Assembly (NCBI GenBank): GCA_037576215.1
Contig: JBANDB010000009.1
Location: 1,426,001 to 1,490,000, forward strand
Source of the DNA: Armillaria gallica
Taxonomy: Eukaryota; Basidiomycota; Agaricomycetes; Agaricales; Physalacriaceae
Length of the DNA stretch: 64,000 bases
Direction: 5' to 3'
Of the stretch, positions 1 through 13,261 are shown piece by piece. Each line of letters begins with the position of its first letter. The first letter of the stretch is position 1. The notes under the pieces are model-generated. The model did not search any database. It saw only the letters and a list, made by a program, of their open reading frames with translations, and was not told where the DNA came from. Position numbers and translations under genes: made by a program.

Positions 1-2048
1 AGTCGGAGAGCCATATCTCTTTCCATATATCATGGAGTTCTATCGATGAAACCGAGCCGTAAATTGATGGGGCACCTGAGACTATCACCTCCATACAACA
101 AAGATGACCATTTGACACCAGCAATGCATGAGGTACAACACATGTATTCATGTGCGCAACCAGGTTGGCTGCGACGTCAGGGATACACATCTTAGCGCCG
201 GTTATCTAAAGATGTCGGAACGTCCAAGAAAGCCGGAGGAAAATCTTTTCCAAAGGACATATGTACAAAAGTTCCCACGCAAGTCTGGACCGGTGCCTCC
301 GCGCAGATTGGGATCCTAAATTCCGAGCTTTGTTCGATCCGGTAGGACGTGGACACAGAGATGTGACGATAGGATAAACGTGCTATTTGCATGACTGCAC
401 CCGCGGTCCGATGAATGAGATGTGAGCGATAACCGAGTCCAGATGACCTCTTGGAGGCTTTGCAATGCCGAGATCTCATTTCATAACAGGACGTTAGCTC
501 CTCGTTAATTACCTGCAAATGAATGCTACCTGGCCAACACGTCATCATGACATCGAGCCTGCGATCCGATGATTGCCGATAAGATGCGTATACTTGCTTC
601 GTATTCGCCGGAAACCCTACGGAAAGACAACCAGACAGGGTCAGGCCTAGGTCTAGTATATATGACAGAGGCATGTTTGGCGGCCTGAGCTAAGACGGAT
701 TAGCCAGAGTCAGCTGGTGAAGAGAAAAAGAAATGAATTACGCGAGGCTGGTATTGACACAGCCACTGATTGCTCCTTCCCTAGCACCGACTCTCAATAC
801 ATCGTGGAGTTCAATCTAGGAGGTAGGCGCGCCTGGACAGGTTACTGATATAGCTTGGTCTATCCAATCCGATCTATCGTGTATCATGAACGTACGGTTT
901 CCATCCAGCTAAGGTCCAGACGCCTAGGCTCAATCTCAAGCCCCACGGGGTGTCGAAACTCTTTCCCATGGAGCCTCAGTGCGAGTCATCTGAGCTGCGA
1001 GCTCTGCGTCACTTTTCGCCTTGATGACGATCAATTCACAATCTCACGCCAAATATAATCCCGAGGCTTCCAAGTTATCTATTTCCGAGTCGCACTGTCT
1101 GTAATTTCGCCTCAAATGATACTTTCCATTCCGTTTCTTCTGTTCTAGATGCTCGACGGGTGCCGCATGCTGAAATAGCCTTCGAAAATGTTTTGTCTCA
1201 AGCCCGTGCGACCGTTACCGATCACTCTATTATGCTTTGGTTCAGCCCGACACCATCATCGCCGAACGACTGATACAAGACCTTCGGCCGAATATATTTC
1301 TAATCTTTTACGGTATCACACTGTTAGCACCGACGACTAATAAAATCACCTTCCTTCCTTCCAAGACACTCCCGTTTTTCGGTTTACCGCAGGTTTCGCT
1401 GGGTTTCCACCCAGTTATCTGCGATGCCCATAATGGGTATTTTAATGTTCCACGCTTTTGTTCATTTTTCCTGGCACCATCTCTCGACCTTTTGGCCCTG
1501 CATTTTGACTGTAAATGTAATATACAATGGTTAATGATATGTCAAAGTTTCGGAAAACCAAACGTGCTGTGCAGCGCGATACTTGAGAAAAAGTGAATCT
1601 CCTACTATCTAACGCGCCCCTATGTTATCTGCCATCGGTCCGGGATTTCCGAGTTACCGGCGACGCGCTGCTACGCTTGCATCCTCCTCACGTATACATG
1701 GTATATCAGCCGACGCCGTCAGTGTTTTTGCCCTGGCTCTTCGGGTTTATGATGGAGCAATTCCCGACTTTGGCAGGCATCTGGGCGGGTACTTAAACCT
1801 CTAAACTGGGGATGATGGACTTCACTTTTCCTAATGTTGGCTATTTTGTTGGTTCTTTGCTACGCCTCCTTGGCGCTCTCTTTCCCTGCGGTTCAACGAA
1901 GCTGATAGGAGCCGACCTAGCGCTCTTGCAACTAGTGTTCTTTGGCGGTTGGTGTCTGAATATTTGTTGATTAAAAGTATCAACGCTGAACCGACACTGC
2001 GTCTGCAGCAACCCGTGCCCAAAGCTGATCTTGGACTTGAAGTCTACA
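1..2048. other. No recognised gene
   Basis: I see no protein family in this stretch. The longest open frame (minus strand, 192-674, 160 codons) has no recognisable motif, no repeat elsewhere in the window and no hydrophobic or charged pattern that suggests coding, so I treat it as chance. The only structure is the left copy of a diverged direct repeat near 1220-1390. Confidence 0.6.
1220..1390 (+). repeat. Diverged direct repeat, copy 1
   Basis: This matches 3782-3911 in the same orientation. The shared core is a stretch reading ggttcagcccgacaccatc, followed by a shared cttcggccga block. Similarity fades on both sides and I see no terminal inverted repeats, so it is an old dispersed or local duplication of unknown type. 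Confidence 0.6.
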
Positions 2049-2056
2049 ATGCCCGT

Positions 2057-2640
2057 CAGTGTTGTCATGATCCCTGGTCAGACCCGGGTCAGTCCAACGA
2101 GCGGTCAGCGAGAATTCTTGTGACCTCTACGATCCCCGGGTCATGACCGGGGTCAGAGGGGTCAGGCAATGTTCATTCATTTGTGAGTAGTGACAGTGTT
2201 TAGGGCCTTCTATTCAACTACAATAGATGTATTACCACCTGTACCAGCACTCGCAGTAGTGCCCGCTTGCAACAGATCATATAATTACATCTACTTCTCC
2301 GAATTCTTCACTCCGACTTTCCGGAATAAATTGAAGCGGGCCTTTAACTGATGTCCCAGCCTCAAAACGAAGCTCGGCGAGACACCAGGCCTTTTGATGT
2401 GACAGGTCGTTCTTGTAGCTTATATCATCGGTCGAAAAATGTTCCCATGCCCATTTTCTGTGGTGCGCCATACTTGCGAGGCCGTAGAATATCGAAATAA
2501 CAAGAAAATCGAGCTAGAAACACACGCATTTTTTGCAACACGTGATAGGCTTTGACCACCCCAAAAATCTTCGTCTGTACTGACCCATTTGATAGACCAG
2601 GGGTCAGGGTCAGGTCAAACACTTGACCCTGATAACACTG
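2057..2640. mobile_element. hAT-like MITE, 584 bases
   Basis: The ends are inverted: CAGTGTT at 2057 and AACACTG ending at 2640, and both subterminal regions are rich in GGTCA/TGACC motifs. The eight bases outside the ends are ATGCCCGT (2049-2056) and ACGCCAGT (2641-2648), six of eight identical, as expected for an aged 8-base hAT target duplication. No transposase frame is present, so this would be a non-autonomous element. Confidence 0.6.
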
Positions 2641-2648
2641 ACGCCAGT

Positions 2649-4700
2649 GGGTTCGGTCCCGGGCTGTGAGTGTTTTCCATCTCTATGTGGTCTCCCCGCC
2701 TATAAATATGGCGAGACTGACAAGCGGGTCTAGCGTACTTGCCCCTGGAAGCAACCAGATGGTCGAGCTGCATGATAAGGCTTTCTAGACCTCTATCCTT
2801 GTGAAGAACAAAAACGCTGACGATGAGATGGTGATTCCCGTAGAGCAACGGCAGAGAAGCCAGAAATAAGCCGCAAGGACTAACGAAACGCCGGATTTAC
2901 GTTTGCAAAAGTCGAAGAATGCTATGAATATATTTAGACGCACGTTCCTCCTCTGCGCGTTCATTCATTCAAATTTGAAGCCAACAAGCTCAAAACGAAG
3001 CTTGCCAACATTATTTCATGCAGGAGAAATGGTAGGAAATGATGTTTACATCGCAAAAATGCGGAAATCAATTCTTAGTTTATCATTATGGGGTCCATCC
3101 GCAGGTGCAGACACCATTACAATGTATTCCCATGGATTGTGCAATAGAAAAGTCTTGTAACGTGTGCACATGCCTGTTTTGATGCACCTTAAATTTGCAT
3201 GAGTGGAGCATATTAAATGGAAAGCTCAAGGAGCACTCCATTTACACTCCCCTGCCCTTTTTCGAGCTTACAGGGGTTTTCTGCAAAATAATGAGAATCG
3301 GTTGAAATTCTATTTCGCTGCGCAATATAAGTAGTAATTCCCGATCTTGGATTCCACCAAACGCACAAACGCTCAACAGACGCTGGGAATTATACCTTCC
3401 TGACGTCCAACTGGGCTATATTCCTCCGAATTATCCATCAAAGACTCTGTTATCATCACCCAGGCCTTGGTTCGTGATCCTCATGCATCCGCTAAGCTGG
3501 TTTGTCAAGTCCCAAATCAGTGGCGTTCTTTTCACTCACTGCAGGCTCCATTGCATGATTCGATGACTCCAAAGCAGGGTCTATTGCTTCGGGAATCAAT
3601 ACTAAACTGTTTATTTTACCATTACCGTTGCTCTTGGGGTTGAGTCGCTGCTGAGAGAAAACTGATACCTACAAATTACTGTATTGAGCTGATCATCGAC
3701 ATCTCCCGAAGTCTTTTCTGTTTTTATTCTTGTTGCTCCTTTTAGAGCATGCGACACCCAGTGAAAACCTTCGATGCCATCGATCACTCTCATTTAAATA
3801 TGCTCTGGTTCAGCCCGACACCATCGTCACCGAACGACTCTTCGGCCGATTGAATATATTCACTCCGAAATCACACTGCTCCAAAATACTCCCATTTTCT
3901 TGGCTTTTCCTTGGAACGCGACAAGTACTTAGTCAGGCCGAGCCTACACCCATTTTGGCAAAAGGGCGGGAGATACCTGGATCCCTAATTTGAATTGGAA
4001 AAGGAACAGGTTCGCACCCCCACGCTGCAATACATGAGGCTGCATGTTGAATTAAACAGTGGTCACTGGTGCGCCGAGTCGAATCTAGGCATTTAAATTT
4101 TGATTGTTGCGCGAGGTCAAAGTAATGCCAATGATACTACGGGTTAATATATCCCGAAGTCGTACTACGGCGAGACTAAAAGGACATCCTTCCCGTCGTC
4201 TTGGCCTGTGAATGAATTTAAAAATTACGACTTGTTCGATTTCACGAGGACTGTCCGGCGCTAAAGTGGCCTATTACAGGTCATGCGCGTCTGTTCTGAC
4301 TACCAAGCTACCGTAGGTAGTGGAACTTGAGTGGAACCCTGCTCCGCACGAGTCTCCAGTATAAAGTATTCTCGGATCTCGACGAGACATTTTAACCAGT
4401 AGAAGGATCTGAAATAGTAGTCTCAAGAATAGATACGTGTACGGTGGAGACCGCAACGGAGAATACATACAGTGCATGGACACCGCCATCCCGGACCGCC
4501 AGAATTAGAACGAGGAACAGGAGAGACCGGAGGTCCTAAAACGGGCAAGGACGGGAGAGATCGGGATGACGCCCAATAGGATAGCAGAAGACCCAGTCAC
4601 CTTGTTTCACTCCTGTGCCTTCCAGACTCGCTGTCTCGTCCTCTACTGCACCTGAAGAATAGCCGCTGTTGTTGCTTTTTACTACTACCACCCACCCATC
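2649..4700. other. No recognised gene; right copy of direct repeat
   Basis: No recognisable gene. It contains the second copy of the diverged direct repeat at about 3782-3911 and, at its right end, the presumed promoter and 5' leader of the proline-rich gene that starts at 4711. Open frames here are short and resemble nothing I know. Confidence 0.55.
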
Positions 4701-4710
4701 ACCACTACAA

Positions 4711-5940
4711 ATGTCGAGTCGCTGCAGACGAGGATGTCTCAAGTCGCCTGTGGGGAGTCCAGGCCTGGACGTCGGCCACTCGCGGAAATGCGTGGCTTTT
4801 TGCGATGCTGGGAGTGAGGAAGTGCATATAGCAGATGAATGGGATAGGACGCCGTCCGAGCCTGCTCGCAGCTTGTCTTACCAGTGAGTGGTCGTACGAC
4901 ATGTCGTGGACGACCAGCAATACCGTTCACCGCCATGCCACACGTTGCCGGCGCCCTGTACTGACATTTTACCAAGGGACATGCTTGAACTCAAGGCCAT
5001 TCAGCGGACGCTGCCAAGAGCAAATCAATTGCCTGATATGTACACTGGCAAACCCGCGTCCCAGTTTTTGTCAAAAGTCCCAATTGGTCTTTTGCCTCTT
5101 CTTCCAACGAGCTCACCACCACCACCACCGCCTGCATCTCCAGCATATACACGGCAGCCGCCATCCGAAGAGCGGACCTCGTATTTTCCCCAATCAAGTC
5201 CTCCTCCCAACAATAAAGCGAAGAAATTTGCTTTTTTGCCATTACTAGAAACTCCGCCCTCGCGTTCACCTCCTACACCACCACCTACTGCCAACGCCGG
5301 CCATGCGCCATTTTTCCATGTACCGTCCCCGAATCGCAATAATCCAACATCGGCCCGGAAGGCCTCTAAGCTAGAAGCCGTAGCCTCACCTGGGCTCCCT
5401 CCACCGTCTCCACTATTCCTAGACTCTCCTCGCGCCTCGAGCTCAAGAAGTGCCCCGAATCTACTTGGTTCGGCGAAGCCTATTCGTCGCCGGAATGTCA
5501 TGTACATAAACGGCCAGGAAATCGACCTAGACGAAGAGGAAGACGAGCAGCCGCAGACAACTCCTGCCGAAGAGACAATCCGCCCAGAATTAGTCACTTG
5601 CTCTTTTCGCTCCCGCCGCTCGCGATCGATATCCGAGGCTCAGTTGAAGCAGAAGCCGTCGCCACCTATACCCATTGTAGCCCCCATACCCACACCGCAG
5701 AAACCTCCGTCACCCTCGAGCTCGCCCATATCGCTATCACCCATCAAGATTCATTCTTCCTCACCTGTACAATCACGTTCATCTGTCCGTTCTCCGCCTG
5801 CAACGAACGCGTTCGCGCCTATAAAGGTCGTTCGTGCGACGAGAGATAATACGAATCCAAGTAATCTTGTATCTCTCTCGTCGTCATGGCGTAGGTCTCC
5901 GAGTCCGCGGACGAGCCCGGTTTTGGTTCCTCTTGCTTGA
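4711..5940 (+). CDS. Proline/serine-rich fungal protein of unknown function (intact copy)
   Basis: Two exons, 4711-4883 and 4977-5940, joined over a 93-base GT..AG intron, give 378 residues. The start is the ATG opening MSSRCRRGC; a farther upstream ATG at 4669 would add only a low-complexity leader. The N-terminal part carries a VHIADEWDRTP motif at roughly residues 35-45, then SLSYQDMLELKAIQ across the splice junction. The rest is mostly Pro/Ser-rich and probably disordered, with a short acidic patch (DLDEEEDEQ) just after a basic stretch and an R/S-rich segment. The ADEWDRTP plus LELK block recalls an uncharacterised ascomycete/basidiomycete family that I cannot name. Two broken relatives lie at 15338 and 45491. 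This is the only copy whose frame stays open throughout, so it is the likely functional source. Function is unknown. Confidence 0.75.
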
Positions 5941-7609
5941 TGTTTAGTGTTGTTTAGAACATGACTCTTTTTTGTTACTTGACGATTATGTATTGTCGCA
6001 GTGCTTTTGACCATCTGCTATCATATCCTGTACATATCATAGACTATGGCATATACGTGTGTTCTTGTTTCCTTAGGGTGGGATTTAAGGCATGCTTAGC
6101 GCGCTTACGGGTCCACCGGTAGTTGCGGCTACATAGAATGGGCGGTCATTGCCGTATACGGTCTGTTATTGATTACGGCTTTGATTTTCATGTTGATTGA
6201 CACCAGACTAATCCATTTCTAGCTAGTGCTTTCTTCGGACCTGAACCTGATTTTGACATATCTCTTGGCTTCGAGCTAGTATGTATGGTGAGAAAAACCG
6301 ATACCTCCGACTCGGAGTCTGACGCATTCTTGGTCATCATAGTATGCGTTGTCATTAAATGGCGGGAAGGGAAAGCTGCCTGGCGGCTCTTCGACACTTG
6401 ATACTCACGAAGAGAACGGATGGCAGGCAACTCTTCACCTGACCTGGGACCCAATCATGATCAATGGATTGCTGATGACTGTACATTCTACAAGTACCCG
6501 ATGCCAACGGTGCCGCAAGTCCAGGGCTATTTTTCTCACTGGGGAAGAAAAAAGGCATCAGTCAAAATCTTTTTCTCGAAGGTTCTTTGGTGGAGGAAAA
6601 TCGTTCTCGAAATCATATGTGCCTTGTAAACCCTTGGATTCTCAGGCATGCCTTCGACACCTGCTTGTTGGATACTGTGGGGCCTCTCCGCGGATGGATA
6701 ACCGATGAAATATAATCGCGTTCTCATTGGGCGGCTGACTATTTCTGGTGCTTCAAATATGCTCACGCGTCCACACGGGAATACAAGCTGACTAGGTACG
6801 AGGTCTACTTCATTTTTGGGGTTATAGCCAGAAGTGTGCGTCTCCCCACCTTGCCGAGGGTTTTGGGCGGCTAGTACTTCGTGTGGGGACACTAGATTCA
6901 GCAGCCACGGGGAGACTGGCGTGGAAGCCTTGGAAGAGAATGTGGCGCATTCGTGTGCTTCGAGTTTCAGCCGTCCACGTCAGGAGCCGTCGAATTAATA
7001 TTTGCGCTACCTTCCGTAGCGGTATCGAGGCTCGAGGGCCACCTACGAACCCGAAAGTCAATGCCAAAAGGAGCTGTTCTTCTGACTTTAACTTCTGTGC
7101 ATCATGGTTGATAAAGGCCAATATAAAAGATCAATCCGAATTTTCAATACCCGAAGGCGGAGAATAGTTAGGACGTACGGAGCTGGTGATGAAACTATAA
7201 AGTCGAATCCCGTAGTACGACCATCAAATGGTTATCTCTCTTCGACTGAGCTCTGAGGCTGTTATTGAGATTCGCGTCAGAGGTGTCCTCCTGTATGCGA
7301 ACCCGCTTGTGTGTCCGGGAGTGAAGTGACAATATGGCCAAGTAATAGGTCGGCAAGCTAGCCAGAGTACGGTATAGCTCTATCCTCAGGGGTACGTCCC
7401 AGTTCCCTCCCCCATGTTGACATTAGCTCCCACAAAACACGAACAGGATTATAAGAGAGTAATTACTATAATAAACAAATTTATCAAAAATTGTTCAGAC
7501 ACAGACGCACTCCTCGCTATAAATGGTGGGCCGGGATTTACATATCAGACAAAGAGAAGAAATTGAAAGGGGGGATAGGAAGAATTTGCCACACCCATTA
7601 AATCCTCTT
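5941..7609. other. Duplicated intergenic block between proline-rich and membrane genes
   Basis: No gene is recognised. The block is repeated, with scattered indels, at 16429-18036. Open frames in the two copies are not conserved with each other, which argues against coding. The last 400 bases are the 3' flank of the membrane-protein gene. A stretch near 6880-7130 also resembles the sequence just upstream of the proline-rich copies at 15338 and 45491. Confidence 0.6.
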
Positions 7610-9063
7610 CTATTCAGCGTCGATCTCCTCGGGTTTGTCTACCTGGATTGATTGAGCCTCTAAGTCGTCATCGACCAGGGAATCAATTTGAGAGCATGTC
7701 TCAGCATCAGCCCGCGGGTGAGCTTCGAAGCGAAGTGACGACATGATGCTGCCCTCCCAGGAATCGTCGGGACGAGCGTGACCTGCCGCTATACGTCCGG
7801 CAAGGAGAGTTGGAGCGACTCCCTGTATACAGTGTTTGTCAGATATATGTATTCAGGAAAAAGAGTAGATCAGTGCGTGCCGTTGTGATTGCTGCCAGGG
7901 TATCAAAGTAATTGCTCGCCGCGTTATTGCTCGCCTCCAGGGCAATGTATATGATCAAAGTCACAGAATGAAGAGCCGAGGACTCGACAAGGACTTCAAT
8001 AATATGGTGATAATCTCCGAGCCTACCATTCGCTCCCCGTGTAACAGTTAGGATACGAATAACAATGAGAATGGTACACCACAGAGTCGTAGCAAGGATG
8101 CAGGATATGTAAACCACCAGAAGGGACACATAGAATTTAAAGGCGTGATAAAGTTGGTCAGGCCCTGAGATAATGTCCAAGATTTTGCAAACTGTACAAA
8201 TTGACCGGCTATCAGTGATATATGAAAGCAGCAGACCTCGAGCATCTCACCAAATCCAGAAATAAGACAAAAGATAGGAAACAGGACTACGAGCCAACGC
8301 CGCCCCCAGACCATCCAGCAACGCCAAATCTAGAGTTTGTATAATACTAAACTGATATCAAGATTCGCTACAAGAATTGCACACACCATGATGGAGTCCG
8401 CAATGACAGTGCTCATAACGGCTGTGATACCGATTCCTGGTACATCAATCCCCCACCCCAGCACGTACCAAGTTGAAATAACATGAATTTTGCCGGTGCC
8501 GGAAACCGAAGAATTTATCTTGACTCTGGTGATTCCCTCGTGACAAAATTCGTAATTAAAGGAGAAATTGATGGTCGTAGAAATGTAGAGGAAGATGATA
8601 CTGGCCGCCATGACTCGTCCGATGGACCGAAATTTGTTGTTGACTGCGTGGGACAGCTTATTTAGGTTAGAAGTACAGCGAGAATATTCCACCCACATAT
8701 ATTCCACAATGCAACAGAAACGATGCCAGTATATATGCCTATAATACGTTAGCCACGATTAGCAGAGTAGAGTACCAACAATTTTGAATACCCGTACCGT
8801 ACAATAGGGCAAGTTCAAAGGTTGTGTTCAATTTGTCATCACGAAATTGAACAAAGTCGAATTCAACTCCTGGGCGGAAGATAGACTCTAACCCACCAGA
8901 ACTCAAGGACATCTGAACGAAGGTGTAAGCGAGCAGTAAAATCGATTTATGGGTCACCGCAACCACTGCATATCATACCTCCCAATATATAGATCGCGTA
9001 GCCCTTCAAAAGTCCATCAACGCATAAAATAAGAACCGCAACTGCGAGAAGGTCAACGAACAT
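7610..9063 (-). pseudogene. Multi-pass membrane protein family, copy A, probably frameshifted
   Basis: It reads from MFVDLLAVAVLIL to a short C-terminus ending PEEIDAE. Visible family landmarks are TFVQMSLSSGG, GIYTGIVSVALWNICGWN, WGRRWLVVLFPIFCLI, SCILATTLWCT and IEVLVESSALHS, then a hydrophilic tail with AGRVAAGHARPDDSW. Hydrophobicity suggests about six to seven membrane helices. This architecture matches an uncharacterised membrane family that I recall as multiplied in Agaricomycetes; no function is established to my knowledge. Relative to copy C, about four bases are missing just after GWN (near 8650-8665), shifting the frame inside the third exon, and the tail stops slightly early. I therefore call it a probable pseudogene, though an alternative splice could rescue it. 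Confidence 0.65.
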
Positions 9064-9295
9064 CTTTACTGCACAGCAGTGAGCGATTCAATGGCATATA
9101 TCGGTATATAGGTGGCTCACAATGAGGAATATCCTTGGAAACACGATCTCAATTGAGCGGGGTCCAAAGTGGGAGTTATGAAGGGAGAGGGTTAGGGGGT
9201 TGAATCATGCAGACTTGCAAACAGCCGCGGACGCCTTTACCTGCTATATTTTCGTAGATCAATCAGGGACTAGAAAAAATGTCCGGTGCATACTA

Positions 9296-12200
9296 GCATT
9301 TGAGGGCCACCACATGCATGTGGCATATCCGAGTCCTACTTTAGTCGTATGTCAGGGATCGTGTTGATATCTACCCGGTTCTTACTATCTACACGGGAAC
9401 TCGGATGTTCTGAAGATGGGGCTGTCAGAAGAAGGAGAATCTGTCGTACTTCGATGAAGCTTCCCGGCCCTAGGCCTCTACTATAAGAAGAAACAGGTTA
9501 ACGGGCGCATCACCCAAGGTAATAGAATTGTCACGCACGCCCTGAACAAAAGGTAACAGCACTGTCCCTTCAACCTCACTCGTCTTGTGCACACAGTGCT
9601 TGTTCAGAACCCCAAACCTTCGACCTCGATGTCGTGAGTGAACTGTAGGAGCTGACTGTGATCAAAGCTCGGCGTCGTTCAGTGAACGCATCATTCTCCT
9701 GAGCTGAGGCTATTGCGCCGCGACAAACGCTAGATAAGTTATGACTTTCAGCAATTTGGACTCGAATTCAGCATTAGATCCATGCCAAACACATTGAGAT
9801 GAAAAACTGAGTTCCAATATTATCTTCACAAGACACCATTCTTCTACCGGCTAAACTTTGTGACCGAGATCGACTCCACAGTGTCAGTAATGTTGTCGTC
9901 CGAGGTCAACCCGGAGTCGACAACTGTGTCCTAAAGTGTCCAATCTACTCAGTACAGGACCTGGAAAGATGGACTAAGCATATCCATTCAATGGCCTTCC
10001 CATTAGCTGCAAAGAAGGGTATAACCAGGATGAGGATGAAGAGGCACAACAGAAAAAACTCACAGACAAGTAGTGATAGTCAAAATGACTTCTCCGTTGA
10101 CTGTAACCCTTTGCGTGCACGACTCGGTACTCTCGTCGTTTTTATCTACACAATCAAGGTTCAGGCAGGCATCCCTCGCTCTGCGACTACTCAGAGTTGA
10201 TGGTTACAGGAGTATTCGCATCGATAGGGACGGATTCGCCATTCTGTTGGGTACCTTTAATGATCCGCCCTTAGATACATCACCCAAGTGAAACATAACA
10301 ATTACCGTCGTAGACGCTAGTAAATATACACCGCTGGCCCGTCGATCCACCACACTCACTGTCAGGCATCGTCAGTCTTGGCTTGCTAAGAGCTAGATGA
10401 CTACCTCTCTGGACTGGCGATAGCGAGTACAGTGGAGTGGTACAATCCTCCACCATTGGTACTTACTACCCATACCAAGCCACAGTGCCTGTCTGTCAGT
10501 AGTAGGGTTGCGCACTTTGCTCGGTGAGAGTAGTCATAGCCTCAATAATATATGAGCTCGTCGCTCCTATCGAGTAGAAGGCCTGAACTGCAGGACGCTC
10601 GATACAGCGAAGAAGGAAACGACAAGTGCGAGGTAGGAGAGCATGTCACCGGAGAAGGAAACCATCGTGGTGTTGTTGCTTATATATACGGAGAGCGGCT
10701 CGGAGAAAGTACATGGCAGACTTGAGGCTAGTGAACATGGTGGCGGTGAATAGAGAAGATAGCCGCTCAATCTTATTTGATCTTCACAGCCGAGATAAAA
10801 ACATGTATCGGAAGTAGCAAACTACGGTTCCTCCTTCGTAAATGTACAAGAGCACAAGAAATAAGGTCGCCTACCTTGGAATCCTACAACATTCTGGTTC
10901 CTTGCTTGTGAGGCGAGCCGTCATTCGAAGATGGAGAGGAAGTCCTTCAAAAACCATCGGTCTATTGAAAAGTAAGTTCAGTAAAACGTGGTGAGGTGGA
11001 TGGAGAAAAGGATAGTCGTACAGATGTTTCCCAGGCAATCGAAAACAAATGAAGAGGGTATTTTGGGCCCGCAATTGAACATCCCTAGTTGGAACTCTAT
11101 CTTCGAATATTCAACATGAACATGAACTCGCATTGCATCGATCCACGTGGTGCCTGTTCGTCAGGAGTGAGGTCGTTGGCTACGAGGTGGGTATAGCTAG
11201 ACATGGTCTTGGAGCCCTTGCCTCGGGCATACGCATGCCGAGCTTACAGTTCAAGCATTAGCTGTCTAAAGAGGGTAGTATAGTAGGGATTTGCTTCTGC
11301 TGTTCTGACGAGTACATATACCCGTCCCCTTCGAAACGCAAGCTGATATAGTGGCCGTAATACATATACTGGATAGCGTGAACTGCGATGGTCCGTGTCA
11401 AGGTATGTCCCATCCCTCATCGTCAGTCAAAACCTGCTCAAACCATACACGTAAGCTTTTGCACCGTCAATGTACGGCAAACACCCATACCTTGCTTGCG
11501 ATCCAGCTCCCCTCTACCTGCACCGAAATGACTCAACTTCGTCACCTGGAGGTTACGTTCGCATCTGAGAAATGTCAACAAGAAAAGGAGAGTAGGGGTG
11601 AGGGCACGTACTTCACCAGTTCGCAAACAACCGACTTCGATATTGCAAACCGATGTTTCAGTCTGGAAAAGGGTGAGTGAATGGGGAAAGGAAGGGAAGG
11701 CGGACGATACATACTAGAGGTGTAAACTCTCTCCAGTTCTATGACCCCATAATCTCCCTCCTTCACCTAACAACAGTAAGTGGCAAGTATCCTTCCCCAT
11801 CGGATTCCTCTCTCTTGAATATTTGAATGTCTGGCACAGTGGCAGACTTGACGATGAGCTGAACGAGACGGAAAAAGAAAGTAAGCAAGAAAAGGAAGCG
11901 AAGCGAAAAAGATACTGAATAGCACGCAGGTACACGAAGGTGAAACCGCAAGTGTTCAGGATAGGCGACATCGTGGAAGTGCAGATGACACTGGCGGTGG
12001 TACGAGGGAAAAAGAATGTGTTCAGGATGAAACCCATATTGAGAGCGATAGTACTTCTGCACGGTGAATACATGCAGGTGAAGGCCGAAATATCGAGCAA
12101 TAGGTCTAACTGACCGATGGGCATAATTAGGAAGCGCTAAGAGCACAGTCGTCAAATACAGTACTCGTGACCAAAGGGGGAGCAATGGGGACGAAGTCCT

Positions 12201-12628
12201 GCAAACAGAAGCTTACATATGTTATGGAAGAGGAATACGTAGATATGGATGTAGAAGAGAACGAAGGCCAGCGCAAAAAGTAGATGACAGGCGAATTAGA
12301 CACATTAGATGCGTAATCAGATAAAGATGTTTGATGACAAAAGCGGAGCAGTTGAGGACAGGTGCACCCAATAAAATCAATGACCAAATAAAGATGTCAG
12401 TCTGATAAGAACGAAATGACATTATCAAGGCAAGTTAAAGACGAGGAAAATGCTAGAAGATGAGGCAAGCGATAAGAGCAAGGGGGGCGAAGATAGCACG
12501 AAGGCAAAAGAGCCCAAAGTCAGAAGACTCAAAGCCACGCGACAAAAATGATGGACGATGGCCAAAAATTCCCACGGAGACACCAGGTGAGTGGGACGGC
12601 AAATGCCGTGTTGGCTGATGCAAAATTC
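9296..12628. mobile_element. 3.3 kb insertion of unknown type in the array
   Basis: Sequence up to about 9295 and from about 12629 aligns with one continuous stretch around 43730-43760 in block 3, so the intervening 3.3 kb was inserted or transposed here. TGCA occurs at both junctions (ccggTGCA and gaTGCAaa), a possible short target duplication. I see no clear terminal repeats and no transposase. The minus strand from about 12430 to 11760 has several hydrophobic open frames with plausible GT..AG introns, which suggests the remnant of an intron-rich membrane protein gene that I cannot identify. Confidence 0.5.
11714..12430 (-). other. Possible remnant of an intron-rich membrane protein gene
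   Basis: On the minus strand, frames such as the one opening MSFRSYQTDIFIWSLILLG and a later one containing ALAFVLFYIHIYVFLFHN are strongly hydrophobic and are separated by short GT..AG candidates. One candidate intron begins gtatctttttcgc and ends ctcgttcag. I tried to fit a STE3-type pheromone receptor and failed, because none of its characteristic motifs is visible. I make no functional call. Confidence 0.3.
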
Positions 12629-13261
12629 CAGCCTTCGTTCAAGAGAGAATATGTAAGTTGTGGAAAGGAGATCAATAATATCTGATTTGGTATGGGAGTC
12701 CTGCAGCGACGTTGAGTCTGGATGGGCATTTGACCGGGCGTCTGGCGGTAATGTTTGAAGTTGTAGACTATTTTCAAGACCGGAGACAACACAACCCGGT
12801 CACAGTACGACAGTACTTGATTATCACGGAATATGCTTTAGAAAGACTCCCTCGTGGGTTAAATGATTGTCATTGATTATCAACAAAAATCAGCATTGGT
12901 TCGGATGCCATTGGCACACCTTGTTAGTCCCATGGAATCTTCCTCAAGCCATTGCGTTCGTGAACCTGGCGATAGACAATTTCGGAATGCATCCATCTGG
13001 GAAAATGTCTGCTCCTTGGTTCTTTGCTGGCACCAATAGCAAGACTGATGAGTCCAAATAAATGATACAAACTGCCAAGAACGAGAATGAAACTGTTCTG
13101 CTATCCAAAACGACGGTAACAAAGAGCCACATCAAGACCAATGAGTGTCAGCATTTAGCCTCAAGTCCATATCACGACGCGGAATAGAAGCAGAGAGCAC
13201 AGAGAGGTTGCGATACTATTGATTCTTGAGCTGATGTTCTAGCAGGCATTTGTTCGGATCT
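12629..13261. repeat. Array flank, homologous to 43750-44370
   Basis: This is the 5' flank of a membrane-protein copy and the spacer leading to the kinase fragment. It is collinear with 43750-44370 (shared cttcgttcaagagaga, agaggttg and gcatttgttcgga blocks). No gene is visible. Confidence 0.7.

Noticed and set aside
192..674. 160-codon open frame on the minus strand
   Set aside because: It shows no motif, no splice context and no relative in the window; the amino-acid pattern looks like chance translation.
5025..5597. 190-codon minus-strand frame across the proline-rich gene
   Set aside because: It is the antisense shadow of the Pro/Ser-rich exon 2 and is not conserved in the related copies.
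12222..12430. Possible STE3-type pheromone receptor in the 3.3 kb insert
   Set aside because: The frames are hydrophobic and spliceable, but none of the conserved receptor motifs could be found, so I kept only a generic membrane remnant.
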